This document shows positions 9,213-17,560 of a DNA stretch of 64,000 nt, one piece after another. Source of the DNA: Staphylococcus taiwanensis (lineage in GTDB: Bacteria > Bacillota > Bacilli > Staphylococcales > Staphylococcaceae); NCBI GenBank assembly GCA_020544305.1, contig CP058667.1, forward strand, positions 744,001 through 808,000, given 5' to 3'. Position 1 is the stretch's first letter; every line of letters begins with the position of its first letter. The position numbers and the translations under genes are program-made. The notes beneath the pieces are model-generated. The model saw nothing but the letters and a program-made list of their open reading frames with translations. It made no database searches and was not told the DNA's origin.

Positions 9213-10148
9213 ATGTATACACAAGGCAATCCAAAGTTATGGACAGGTCGACTAGACAGTAAAACGGATAAAAAACAATTTAGACATTTTCAAACTGTAG
9301 AATTTGCCAATCTAGAAAATATGGAAGTTAATAATGAAAAATCTGGCGTTGGCTTCTTAGGTTATGCAGTAGATAAAGGTGTTGAATTGAATAAAGGTAG
9401 AGTAGGTGCTAAAAAAGGACCAGACATAGTTAAACAAGAGTTCGCAAAGTTACCGGACTTAAGTGAATGTGAAGCTTTAGTTGATTATGGTAATGTTGAA
9501 CATTCAAGCGAACATCTTAATGATACCCACCAAGAAATGGCACGATTAACTGCAAATGTCATCAAACAACATAACCAAACTTTTTTAATTGGTGGGGGAC
9601 ATGATGTAGCTTATGCACAATATTTAGCTACGCGTGATGTATATCCAGATGCTTCAATAGGCATTATTAATATTGATGCACACTTTGATACACGTCCAGA
9701 TCAGCCACCAACTTCAGGTACTATGTTTAGACAAATTTTGGATAATGATGACAATACAGATTACTTAGTTCTAGGATTAGCACAAGGAGGCAATACACGT
9801 GCATTATACGATTATGCACATGACAAAGGCATCATCTATGTGTATGCAGATGAATTGTTAAATCAGGTGTCACCAACGATTAAAGACAAAATAGAATTAT
9901 TTATTCATGAACATGATACGATTATGTTTACAATTTGCATGGATGTCATCGATAGCGCTTTTGCACCTGGCGTTAGTTCCCCAAGCGTGTTAGGGCTAAA
10001 TCCACATTCAGTTTTTGAAATTAGTAAAAGAGTTATTTTAAGTAATAAAGTGTCTTCAATTAGTATTGCAGAAACAAATCCAGAGTACGACGTGGATAAT
10101 CGTACATCTAGACTAGCTGCCAATTTAATTCATCATTTTCTAGTTTAA
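9213..10148 (+). CDS. hutG: Formimidoylglutamase
   Basis: This 311-residue enzyme of the arginase/ureohydrolase fold cleaves N-formimidoyl-glutamate to glutamate and formamide, the last step of one histidine degradation route. All metal-binding motifs are present: GGGHDVAYA near residue 128, NIDAHFDTR near 150 and CMDVIDSAFAPG near 245, which supply the His/Asp ligands of a dimanganese centre. GGGGG precedes the ATG. The position next to lyrA matches S. aureus. The other hut genes are not in this window. An agmatinase would be the main alternative, but the overall sequence and locus favour HutG. Confidence 0.93.
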   Translation: MYTQGNPKLWTGRLDSKTDKKQFRHFQTVEFANLENMEVNNEKSGVGFLGYAVDKGVELNKGRVGAKKGPDIVKQEFAKLPDLSECEALVDYGNVEHSSEHLNDTHQEMARLTANVIKQHNQTFLIGGGHDVAYAQYLATRDVYPDASIGIINIDAHFDTRPDQPPTSGTMFRQILDNDDNTDYLVLGLAQGGNTRALYDYAHDKGIIYVYADELLNQVSPTIKDKIELFIHEHDTIMFTICMDVIDSAFAPGVSSPSVLGLNPHSVFEISKRVILSNKVSSISIAETNPEYDVDNRTSRLAANLIHHFLV

Positions 10149-10181
10149 GTGCAATGAACAGTACAACATATTAATTCGTCA

Positions 10182-10232
10182 TAATAGTTCATAAATGAAG
10201 TTAACCGCTTCTTTTATGGACTATTATTTTTT
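10182..10232 (+). terminator. Terminator of hutG
   Basis: AATAGTTCATAAA pairs with TTTATGGACTATT (one G-T), with an inner AAG/CTT stem, followed by ATTTTTT. Confidence 0.8.
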
Positions 10233-10356
10233 ACTTTTTAGTAGTTTAATATTTTAAAATAATAAAACAGAATGAGTGAATATAATCGTTTTAATTGCAA
10301 GAAAAGTTTGACAATTATGATACGATAGAGAGACATAGGGGGAGGTCAATAAGGGT

Positions 10357-11532
10357 ATGAAACGCTTAAATTATGCACAACAATGGAAAGGTGAGTTTGC
10401 TCAAAATATTTTAGCAGGTATATTAATGGGGTTAGCACTCTTACCAGTCGCCATAGCATTTTCTTTTATTGTCCATATTAGTCCAACTATTGGATTAATG
10501 AGTTGTGGATTAATGATGTTCTTTATGAGTTTCTTGGGAGAACGAATAAGTATGGTATCTGGCCCAAGTAGTGGTATTTCAATTGTCGGTGCGTCACTTG
10601 TAGAACAATACAATGTGCACTATTTGATTATGGCGACAATGATGATGGGCATAATCCTCATTATCTTTGGTCTATGTCATATTGATAAAGTATTACAGCT
10701 CATACCCGACACAGTTGTTATAGGCTTTATGAACGCGTTAGGGATTTTATTATTAACAACGCAAATTAAATATATCTTTGGTATTACACCTGCAACCTAT
10801 ATCATAGCAATCACAACGTTTGTGATTATCTTTACCTCTTCCAAATTAATCCGATTCATACCAGCACCACTTATCGCAATTATTATAGTAACGATTCTAA
10901 GTTATTTTATAAAACCTAACGTGCAGTTAGTACATGATTTAGCTGATATACATCTCACCTTACCTAAAATATCAATCTATCCTGAATTATTTAATGTACG
11001 TGCTTTAGGCATTGTCTTTATTTATGCTTTGACGATGTCGATTATTTCAGTAGTTCAAACCAATTTAACAAATAATATGATGGACGCAGTAACCCAAAGT
11101 GAATCGAATAAAGATAAAGAAGTGGTTAGACAAGGAATGAGTAATCTCTTAGTTGGTTTTTTAGGAGGTTATGGCGCGAGTGCGCTAGTTGGACAATCTA
11201 AATTTAATTTCAGAATGGGCGCAACGACACGTTTGGCTACACTTATAACAGGTTTATTTTTATTGTCATGCGTTATTATTCTAGGTCCAGTTATAGGCTA
11301 TATTCCGATGGCTGTACTTGCTTCTGTTTTAATAACAATTTCGCTTAATACATTTGACCGACGTACATTTAGACATCTAAAAGAGAAACCAATTAAACGA
11401 GCAATGATAATGCTTATTACGATTATCTTAATTCTGACGACGCATAATTTAGCGATTGGTGTTGTGGTAGGCACACTTATTTATTATTTAATTCAATTTA
11501 TTTTTGAAAAGAAAGGACGAGGAACGGTATGA
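10357..11532 (+). CDS. SulP-type inorganic anion transporter lacking a STAS domain
   Basis: This 391-residue membrane protein has about eleven helices and the SulP/SLC26 core pattern: AQNILAGILMGLALLPVAIAFS at the N terminus, SMVSGPSSGISIVGAS near residue 70, and QGMSNLLVGFLGGYGASALVGQS near 262. The cytoplasmic STAS domain that ends most SulP proteins is absent, which seems normal for this short staphylococcal form. GGGGGAGG lies upstream of the ATG. The stop overlaps the start of the amidohydrolase gene by four bases (ATGA), so the two are very likely co-translated. The substrate (sulfate, bicarbonate or another anion) cannot be read from sequence. Confidence 0.85.
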   Translation: MKRLNYAQQWKGEFAQNILAGILMGLALLPVAIAFSFIVHISPTIGLMSCGLMMFFMSFLGERISMVSGPSSGISIVGASLVEQYNVHYLIMATMMMGIILIIFGLCHIDKVLQLIPDTVVIGFMNALGILLLTTQIKYIFGITPATYIIAITTFVIIFTSSKLIRFIPAPLIAIIIVTILSYFIKPNVQLVHDLADIHLTLPKISIYPELFNVRALGIVFIYALTMSIISVVQTNLTNNMMDAVTQSESNKDKEVVRQGMSNLLVGFLGGYGASALVGQSKFNFRMGATTRLATLITGLFLLSCVIILGPVIGYIPMAVLASVLITISLNTFDRRTFRHLKEKPIKRAMIMLITIILILTTHNLAIGVVVGTLIYYLIQFIFEKKGRGTV

Positions 11533-12671
11533 CAAATTATTCAGATTATGTCAATTGGAGAAGAACCTTTCATCAATATCCAGAAGTCTCAAAGAAGGAA
11601 TTTGAAACGACTAAGCGCTTAAAACGTATATTGGAAGCATATGATATCAAAACGCTTGATATACCGTTAGAAACTGGACTTGTAGCTGAAATAGGAAAAG
11701 GAGAAACATGTATTGCTGTAAGAACAGATATTGACGCTTTACCGATAACGGAGCAAGTTGAACATGAATTTACTTCTACAAATGAAGGAGTGATGCATGC
11801 ATGTGGCCATGATATTCATATGGCAAGCATTCTTGCTATAGCTACACAGCTTAAAGCACGTGAAGATATGCTTACTGGACGTGTAAAATTTTTATTTCAA
11901 CCAGCTGAAGAAACAGGCTATGGTGCTAAAGCAATGGCTGAGACCCATATCTTAGATGATGTGAAAGCAATTGTTGGATTCCATAATTATCCCACACTTG
12001 ATATCAATGACTTTGCAATTAAATCCGGACCAATTACCTCAGCAGTGGATCGCTTCGAGTTTAAAATTCATGGTAAAGGTGCGCATGCAGCGAAACCAGA
12101 ACAAGGTAATGATCCAGTAATGGTCCTAGGGCAATTAATTACAAGCTTACAAACGATTGTGAGTCGCAATCTGTCAGCATTTGACAGTGCAGTGGTAACG
12201 ATTGGTGAAGTGTCTTCAGGAAATACGTGGAACGTGATTGCAGATAGTGCCTATGTTCAAGGGACAGTTAGGTCTTTTAAACCAGAAATTCAAGATTATA
12301 TTGAACAACGCTTACATGAAATTGCTAAAGGTCTAGAACAGTTGTTTAATGTGAACATCGAAGTCATCTATACTCGTCTACCGGGCGCAGTGGTAAATGA
12401 TGAACATTTAACGCAACTCGCAAGAACGTCAGCGGAAGAAGTCGGCTATAATGTCATTGAGCTAGATAATCCATTAACGATTGGTGAAGATTTCTCAGGA
12501 TTATTAAGTAATCACCCTGGTGTATTTGCATTTATTGGTTCTAACAGTGTTTATGATTTACATCATCCGAAATATGATCCTGACGAACGTATCTTGGAAA
12601 AAGTTCCGGAGTACTTTATGACATTAATCAAAAAATTACTTGCCGAAGATCATCATGAGAAAATGATATAA
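11529..12671 (+). CDS. M20-family amidohydrolase (aminoacylase/hippurate hydrolase type)
   Basis: This 380-residue M20D metallohydrolase cleaves amide bonds of N-acyl amino acids or similar compounds. Metal-site motifs: RTDIDALPI near residue 70, HACGHDIHMAS near 95 (Cys and His ligands), FQPAEETGYGAKAM near 130 and GFHNYP near 155. A lid domain follows (KGAHAAKPEQGNDP) and the last ligand region is LHHPKYDPDE near 350. Its start overlaps the transporter stop, suggesting that the pair imports or exports the anion linked to the hydrolysed substrate (inference). No terminator follows before the short ORF at 12743. Confidence 0.9.
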   Translation: MTNYSDYVNWRRTFHQYPEVSKKEFETTKRLKRILEAYDIKTLDIPLETGLVAEIGKGETCIAVRTDIDALPITEQVEHEFTSTNEGVMHACGHDIHMASILAIATQLKAREDMLTGRVKFLFQPAEETGYGAKAMAETHILDDVKAIVGFHNYPTLDINDFAIKSGPITSAVDRFEFKIHGKGAHAAKPEQGNDPVMVLGQLITSLQTIVSRNLSAFDSAVVTIGEVSSGNTWNVIADSAYVQGTVRSFKPEIQDYIEQRLHEIAKGLEQLFNVNIEVIYTRLPGAVVNDEHLTQLARTSAEEVGYNVIELDNPLTIGEDFSGLLSNHPGVFAFIGSNSVYDLHHPKYDPDERILEKVPEYFMTLIKKLLAEDHHEKMI

Positions 12672-12742
12672 ATGATTTGAAATATCTTCATGCGAGCGAT
12701 TTGAATCATCATTTTCAAAAAATGATTAAAGGGGTCAAGTAA

Positions 12743-12778
12743 ATGGGTAAACATAAATCATCTAGAAATAGGAGATGA
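12743..12778 (+). CDS. Candidate 11-residue leader peptide upstream of the SDR gene
   Basis: A tiny frame encodes MGKHKSSRNRR and is preceded by AAAGGGG at an ideal 8-nt spacing. It ends 6 bp before the SDR start and contains that gene's AGGAGA ribosome-binding site in its last codons, so ribosomes finishing here could reinitiate on the SDR. Six of its eleven residues are basic. It may be a true micro-gene or a translational leader; a chance frame is also possible. Confidence 0.4.
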   Translation: MGKHKSSRNRR

Positions 12779-12784
12779 TTGATA

Positions 12785-13666
12785 ATGGGTGCAAAAGATC
12801 CAAGAACAAAATTTAAAACGACAGATTATGAACAACAAGAACAAGCATTACCAGGTTTACAATCTGAATTAACACCTGAACCGGATTGTGGTGAAGAATC
12901 TTACGTTGGTCATGATCGCTTAAAAGATTATAAAATGTTCGTTACAGGTGGAGATTCTGCGATCGGACGTGCGGCAGCCATTGCATATGCGAAAGAAGGC
13001 GCAGATGTTGCAATTAATTATCTGCCAAGTGAAGCACAAGATGCCGAAGAAGTGAAAGCAGTAATTGAAAAAGCCGGACGAAAAGTAGTATTGATTCCTG
13101 GCGATGTACGTGATGAACAATTTAACTATAAATTAGTAGAACAAGCGTACACAGAATTAGGTGGCTTAGACAATGTTACATTGGTTGCTGGCCATCAACA
13201 ATATCATGATACCTTAAAAGAATTTGATACTGACTCAATAAAAGAAACATTTGAAACCAATGTCTATCCGGTATTCTGGACAGTACAAAAAGCATTGGAT
13301 TATTTACAACCAGGTGCCTCTATTACGACAACATCATCTGTCCAAGGATATAATCCAAGCCCAATCATTCACGATTATGCGGCATCTAAAGCTGCCATTA
13401 TTTCTTTAACTAAAAGCTTTTCTGAACAATTAGGAGAACAAGGAATACGAGTGAATTGTGTCGCACCAGGACCATTCTGGTCACCATTACAAATTACAGG
13501 TGGACAACCACAATCTGCTATTCCAAAATTTGGGCAAGAAACACCTTTAGGTAGAGCGGGCCAACCTGTTGAATTAGCAGGCACATATGTCTTATTGGCT
13601 TCTGAAGAATCTAGCTATACCACAGGGCAAGTGTTTGGTGTTACTGGTGGAATCCAAATCGATTAG
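12785..13666 (+). CDS. Short-chain dehydrogenase/reductase (general-stress YdaD/YhdF type)
   Basis: This 293-residue NAD(P)-dependent SDR has an N-terminal extension of about 45 residues (KDPRTKFKTTDYEQQEQ... PGLQSE). That extension is typical of the Firmicutes stress-response subgroup. The core shows TGGDSAIGRAAAIAYAKEGADV near residue 53 (cofactor loop), NYLPSE, the catalytic Ser in TTSSVQGYNPSP and the Tyr/Lys pair in HDYAASKAA near 200. VAPGPFWSPLQ near 230 is characteristic of this subgroup. The substrate is unknown. The start is ATG 12785 (AGGAGA, 9-nt spacing) rather than the in-frame TTG 6 bp upstream. The STAR-like repeat and hairpin that follow act as its terminator. Confidence 0.9.
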   Translation: MGAKDPRTKFKTTDYEQQEQALPGLQSELTPEPDCGEESYVGHDRLKDYKMFVTGGDSAIGRAAAIAYAKEGADVAINYLPSEAQDAEEVKAVIEKAGRKVVLIPGDVRDEQFNYKLVEQAYTELGGLDNVTLVAGHQQYHDTLKEFDTDSIKETFETNVYPVFWTVQKALDYLQPGASITTTSSVQGYNPSPIIHDYAASKAAIISLTKSFSEQLGEQGIRVNCVAPGPFWSPLQITGGQPQSAIPKFGQETPLGRAGQPVELAGTYVLLASEESSYTTGQVFGVTGGIQID

Positions 13667-13683
13667 TATTTAATGTAAGATTG

Positions 13684-13821
13684 AAGAATTTCACTAAGAA
13701 ATTCAACAAGCAAAGCAAGTTGGGAGTCGGGGCCTCAACAAAGAGAATTTCATAAGAAATTCAACAAGCAAAGCAAGTTGGGAGTGGACGACGAATTTAA
13801 AAAGAATTCTGTCCCACTCCC
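13684..13821 (+). repeat. STAR-like repeat, two tandem units
   Basis: Two tandem units carry GAATTTC...AAGAAATTC, then AAGCAAAGCAAGTTGGGAGT. Between them lies GGGGCCTCAACAAAGAG, a one-base variant of the GGGGCCCC core of S. aureus STAR repeats. The element ends in the terminator-like palindrome at 13780-13821. Related copies lie at 19263, 23791, 36811, 40124 and 57411. Confidence 0.8.
13780..13821 (+). terminator. Terminator-like palindrome closing the repeat after the SDR gene
   Basis: GGGAGTGG and CCACTCCC enclose an inner GAATTT/GAATTC region and are followed by TTTAATTTT. It probably terminates SDR transcription. Confidence 0.65.
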
Positions 13822-13838
13822 TTTAATTTTAGAAAGGA

Positions 13839-14430
13839 TGTTAATTATGAAGCGTCTTATCCTAGTGAATTGTCGGATATTCAAAATTATAAATTGTTAA
13901 GTGGCGCTGTTATTCCTAGACCTATTGCTTTGTAACAACCAAAGATAATGACGGATGTTTAAATGCCGCACCGTTTAGTTTTTTAATGTAGTCAACAATA
14001 CTCCACCAATGATTGCTATTGCTGCACAACGTGCCAATGGCAAACGTAAAGATACAGCGGTTATGTTGAACAAATGAAAGAATTTGTGGTGCACATCACA
14101 GATGAAGATAATGTTGCAGAGATAAATAAGACCGCGGCGCCATTAAATGCGAATGAAAATGAACTAGAACGAACCTCACTTACATTAATTGACTCTGAAG
14201 CGGTAAATATACCGGCTATTAAGGAAGCTAAAATTCGTTTTGAATGTAAACTTGATCAAATTGTAAAATTAGGTATGACGCGGATGTGCAGACTTAATTA
14301 TTGGTGAAGTCGTGATGTATCATATTGAAGAAGATACGTATTTTGAGGATAGTAAGATTAATCCAGATGCATTGAAGCTGTTGCACGTTTAGCTGGAAAT
14401 GACTACGCTAAATTAGGAGACGATTTATAA
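13839..14430 (+). pseudogene. Flavin-reductase-like (DIM6/NTAB) pseudogene, multiple frameshifts
   Basis: Read across frames, this stretch spells a flavin reductase-like protein of about 200 residues, similar to one in S. aureus. The pieces in order are SDIQNYKLLSGAVIPRPIA, then a stop. Next comes NAAPFS(F)FNVV and PPMIAIAAQRANGKRKDT, then KEFVVHITDEDNVAEINKTAAPL...IRFECKLDQIVKLG, then ADLIIGEVVMYHIEEDTYF, and finally VARLAGNDYAKLGDDL before the TAA at 14428. At least four single-base indels break it, near 13934, 13983, 14060, 14280 and 14374. The central fragment alone leaves a 77-codon frame at 14074-14307. It no longer encodes a functional FMN-binding protein. Confidence 0.88.
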
Positions 14431-14572
14431 TTCAAAGACCTGAATCGTAATAAACATTTATTACGTATTGATCACACTACATATATATTCCATATATGTT
14501 AGTTGACGTGTTATCGGCAATCTTGTAACTTATAGTAATAAATTAGTGTTTCTAGAGGAAAGTAGGTAAAGT

Positions 14573-15880
14573 ATGGAGGAAAAAAGGAAAGGCAATGCTT
14601 GGGCGTTACTTCCCTTAGTATTATTTATTGGGTTATTTTTAGGCGTAGGTGCTATAACTGGTGATTTTACAAATATGCCACTTAACGTTGCCATTACGGT
14701 TACAGTTATTGTTGCCTTATTAATGAATAGAAAAGAAAAATTCTCTGAAAAAGTGGAAATATTTACTAAAGGTGCAGGCCATAGCAATATCATTTTAATG
14801 GTCTTTATTTTTATTTTAGCTGGCGCATTTTCAACAACAACTGAAAAAATGGGTGGCGTTGAATCAACAGTAAATTTAGGTTTATCACTGATTCCTCAAA
14901 ATTTAATCATAGTAGGATTATTTGTGATTTGTATGTTCGTTTCAATATCAATGGGTACATCAGTTGGTACTGTAGCAGCACTTGCACCCGTAGGATTTGG
15001 TTTCGCGCAAGCAACAGATATTCCAGCAGCACTATCAATGGGTACTGTTGTAGGCGGCGCGATGTTTGGTGATAATCTGTCTATGATTTCAGATACTACG
15101 ATTGCTGCTGTGCGTACTCAAAAAACTAAGATGAGTGACAAGTTTAAAGTGAACTTTTGGATAGTATTGCCAGGTGCCATTTTAACAATAGTTGTACTGT
15201 TTTTCTTAACGAATGGTGTTACTATCGACCATTCTAAAAGTTATGATTATAATTTAGTTAAAGTTATTCCATATGTTTTGGTATTAGTATTAGCACTTGT
15301 TGGTGTAAATGTCATCATTGTATTAATTGGTGGTACTTTCCTATCAGGTATTATTGGATTATTAGATGGTTCTTTTGATTGGAAAGGTTTATTAAATGCT
15401 GTTTCAAAAGGTATCATTGGTATGGAAGATATTGCGATTATTGCTGTTTTAATTGGTGGTTTAGTCGGTATTATTCAGCATAATGGTGGTATAGATTGGT
15501 TGCTAAATTTTGTTAGATCAAGAGTTAAATCAAAACGTGGTGCAGAATTTGGTATTGCGAGTCTAGTCAGTGCAGCAGATATTTCTACTGCTAATAATAC
15601 AATTTCAATTATTATGGCTGGTCCATTAGCTAAAAATATTGCTGATGAGTATGATGTTGATCCACGTAAGTCTGCTAGCTTGTTGGATATCTTTGCTGGC
15701 TGTTTCCAAGGATTTTTACCATATAGTCCTCAAGTGATAGCTGCAGCGGGTGTAGCAAGTATTTCGCCTTTTGAGGTTATGCCATACTGTATTTATTCAA
15801 TTTTATTAGGTGTATGTGGTATTTTATCAATTGTATTACGCTTTCCACGTGTAAAGCCCAAAACAGAAAATGTTAAATAA
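14573..15880 (+). CDS. NhaC-family Na+/H+ antiporter
   Basis: This 435-residue protein with about eleven membrane helices belongs to the NhaC ion-transporter superfamily. Visible features are the paired re-entrant regions FVSISMGTSVGTVAALAPVG near residue 120 and GTVVGGAMFGDNLSMISDTTIAA near 155, where polar residues usually bind cations, and SAADISTANNTISIIMAGP in the C-terminal half. GGAAAGTAGG precedes the ATG. NhaC members exchange Na+ for H+ or couple organic acids; the precise substrate is unknown. It stands alone between the pseudogene and the SRPBCC gene; no clear terminator was seen after it. Confidence 0.87.
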   Translation: MEEKRKGNAWALLPLVLFIGLFLGVGAITGDFTNMPLNVAITVTVIVALLMNRKEKFSEKVEIFTKGAGHSNIILMVFIFILAGAFSTTTEKMGGVESTVNLGLSLIPQNLIIVGLFVICMFVSISMGTSVGTVAALAPVGFGFAQATDIPAALSMGTVVGGAMFGDNLSMISDTTIAAVRTQKTKMSDKFKVNFWIVLPGAILTIVVLFFLTNGVTIDHSKSYDYNLVKVIPYVLVLVLALVGVNVIIVLIGGTFLSGIIGLLDGSFDWKGLLNAVSKGIIGMEDIAIIAVLIGGLVGIIQHNGGIDWLLNFVRSRVKSKRGAEFGIASLVSAADISTANNTISIIMAGPLAKNIADEYDVDPRKSASLLDIFAGCFQGFLPYSPQVIAAAGVASISPFEVMPYCIYSILLGVCGILSIVLRFPRVKPKTENVK

Positions 15881-15994
15881 CAGACGATTTTAATTTTAAA
15901 ATATAAATTAATTTAATATATTTGATAGTTCAAAGTTTGGAACTGTGTATAAATGCGTTAAAATAAAATTAAGCGTTGAAAGTAGGTGAAATAA

Positions 15995-16513
15995 GTGGCT
16001 AAATATAATGTTGAGAATGAATATGTTGAAATTCATATTGAACGTTTATTAAAATACGCACCAGAATTAGTTTATAAAGCATGGACAGACGCAGATTTAT
16101 TAAAACAGTGGTTTATGACATCTCAACGTACGAATAAATCTATTGATATAGATATGACTGAAGGTGGTTCATATCGAATTGTTGATGCGCGTAACGGTAA
16201 GCAAAACGTCATTCAAGGTACTTATCAAGAGTTAGTAGAGAATGAATATATTAAAATGACGATTGGAATGCCTGAATTAAGTGATCATGAAGATGTAATT
16301 GAGGTAGAATTTGAAGAACGAGAATCTGGTGGTACGCAAATGTTCTTCTTCTATCAATCATTGGTAGAGCGTGAACGACGTTTAACGACGTTAGAATATA
16401 AGCAAAAGAAAAAAGAATATCATGATTCAACCGTACATGGTTTAGAGTTGATGTTTGATAAGATGCATCAAGTTTTAGAACAATATGTTGAAGAAAATGA
16501 TTTGTTCAAGTAA
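15995..16513 (+). CDS. SRPBCC / AHSA1-like ligand-binding protein
   Basis: This 172-residue protein of the START/Bet v1-like superfamily (AHSA1 group) shows the typical opening IHIERLLKYAPELVYKAWTDADLLKQWF, then GGSYRIVD, GTYQELVENEYIKMT and a C-terminal helix (HDSTVHGLELMFDKMHQVLEQYV). Such proteins hold a hydrophobic ligand in a helix-grip cavity; no enzymatic function is evident. The start is GTG 15995 preceded by AAAGTAGGTGAA. It is monocistronic and convergent with the RpiR gene. Confidence 0.82.
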   Translation: MAKYNVENEYVEIHIERLLKYAPELVYKAWTDADLLKQWFMTSQRTNKSIDIDMTEGGSYRIVDARNGKQNVIQGTYQELVENEYIKMTIGMPELSDHEDVIEVEFEERESGGTQMFFFYQSLVERERRLTTLEYKQKKKEYHDSTVHGLELMFDKMHQVLEQYVEENDLFK

Positions 16514-16527
16514 ACATGTATAGATAA

Positions 16528-16582
16528 ATGAGAACGAGACAACAATCAATTGTGTAAAAGAGATTGTTATCCCGTTCTTTTT
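16528..16582. terminator. Bidirectional terminator between the SRPBCC gene and glvR
   Basis: GAACGAGACAACAATC pairs with GATTGTTATCCCGTTC (small mismatches), followed by TTTTTT on the plus strand, between convergent genes. Confidence 0.75.
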
Positions 16583-16601
16583 TATTGGTTTAAATATAAA
16601 A

Positions 16602-17363
16602 TTATTTAAGTTCACCGATTTCTTTACGTTCATTGTACTTTCTAAGCAACGTCTCAAAGAAAATATGATAACTAATAAAACTGGAGTAATCGGTACCATC
16701 ATATAAATAAAACGTATTACTCGAAACATAAACATTGTAATTGGCTTTTTGGGCAAGTGTATTGTCTTTCATAGTAGTGACAGAAATAAAATATTTTTGA
16801 CGCAATTGAAGTAAATTCGTTACTTCCGGTAATTGGACATTTTCTCCTGATAGGGAAATGATAAAGAATAAATCTTCGTCTACGGAGCGATTAAGTACCA
16901 TTTTTAATTCGTGTACATCGTGCAATACTATGATATTTTTGTGCATTGTTAATAAAATACGTTGTGCTTCTTCGGCAACATTTTTTTGAGCTCGGCCCGT
17001 TCCATATAAATACACAGTTGATGTATTGTTGATTTTATCAGTGATGAGATTATAATCAATGCGGTCCAAATATGTAAATGTCGTTTCAATTTCTTGTCGA
17101 AAGGCATCCATAGAATCGGTAGGTAACTGATTTAAATGTTCACTTTCAAATTTAAGATAAGACTTAAAGTCACTATATCCGTCGAAACCGAGTTTACGAG
17201 TGAAACGATGGATTGTTGCATTAGACGCATGTGTATAATGCGATAACTCATGTATTTTCAAAGTTTTACATTTATTGATGTTATTATTTACGAAATGTGC
17301 AATTTGGAGATCGTTGTCATTTAATTTGTCAAAGTTTGCATTTACTCTTTCATCTAGTAGCAC
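16602..17363 (-). CDS. RpiR-family transcriptional regulator of the glv locus
   Basis: This 253-residue regulator has an N-terminal HTH_6 domain (residues 1-75; KIHELSHYTHASNATIHRFTRKLGFDGYSDF) and a C-terminal SIS sugar-phosphate-binding domain (about 105-235; YLYGTGRAQKNVAEEAQRIL and FFIISLSGENVQLPEVTNLL). It is divergent from glvC across about 200 bp and most likely controls it, sensing a phosphorylated sugar. In S. aureus an RpiR homologue in this place has been linked to pentose phosphate and RNAIII control (family knowledge). Confidence 0.88.
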   Translation of the reverse strand: MLLDERVNANFDKLNDNDLQIAHFVNNNINKCKTLKIHELSHYTHASNATIHRFTRKLGFDGYSDFKSYLKFESEHLNQLPTDSMDAFRQEIETTFTYLDRIDYNLITDKINNTSTVYLYGTGRAQKNVAEEAQRILLTMHKNIIVLHDVHELKMVLNRSVDEDLFFIISLSGENVQLPEVTNLLQLRQKYFISVTTMKDNTLAQKANYNVYVSSNTFYLYDGTDYSSFISYHIFFETLLRKYNERKEIGELK

Positions 17364-17454
17364 AAAAGCACCTCTTATTCTTTCTTGAAAATATTTTCAT
17401 ACATAGAAAAGATAAACTGATTATACAAAATTATTTCAAAATCAGTCAACGGCG

Positions 17455-17482
17455 TTGTATATATGTAAGCGTTTACTATAAT
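17455..17482 (+). promoter_or_regulatory. glvC promoter with an embedded cre box
   Basis: TTGTAT and TATAAT are spaced by 16 nt. TGTAAGCGTTTACT at 17464-17477 fits the CcpA cre consensus (TGWAANCGNTNWCA, last base T) and fills the spacer, so bound CcpA should block polymerase. A second cre-like element, GGAAACGCTTTAAC, lies at 17500-17513. Confidence 0.75.
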
Positions 17483-17560
17483 GATATTAAAGATATTAAG
17501 GAAACGCTTTAACAATAAGAGAGATTAACGTACATCATAGAAAGATATGGGGGTATAAAT

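Noticed and set aside
17297-17512. 71-codon plus-strand frame upstream of glvC
   Set aside because: It runs antisense to the RpiR gene and across the glvC promoter and cre box, with no ribosome-binding site.
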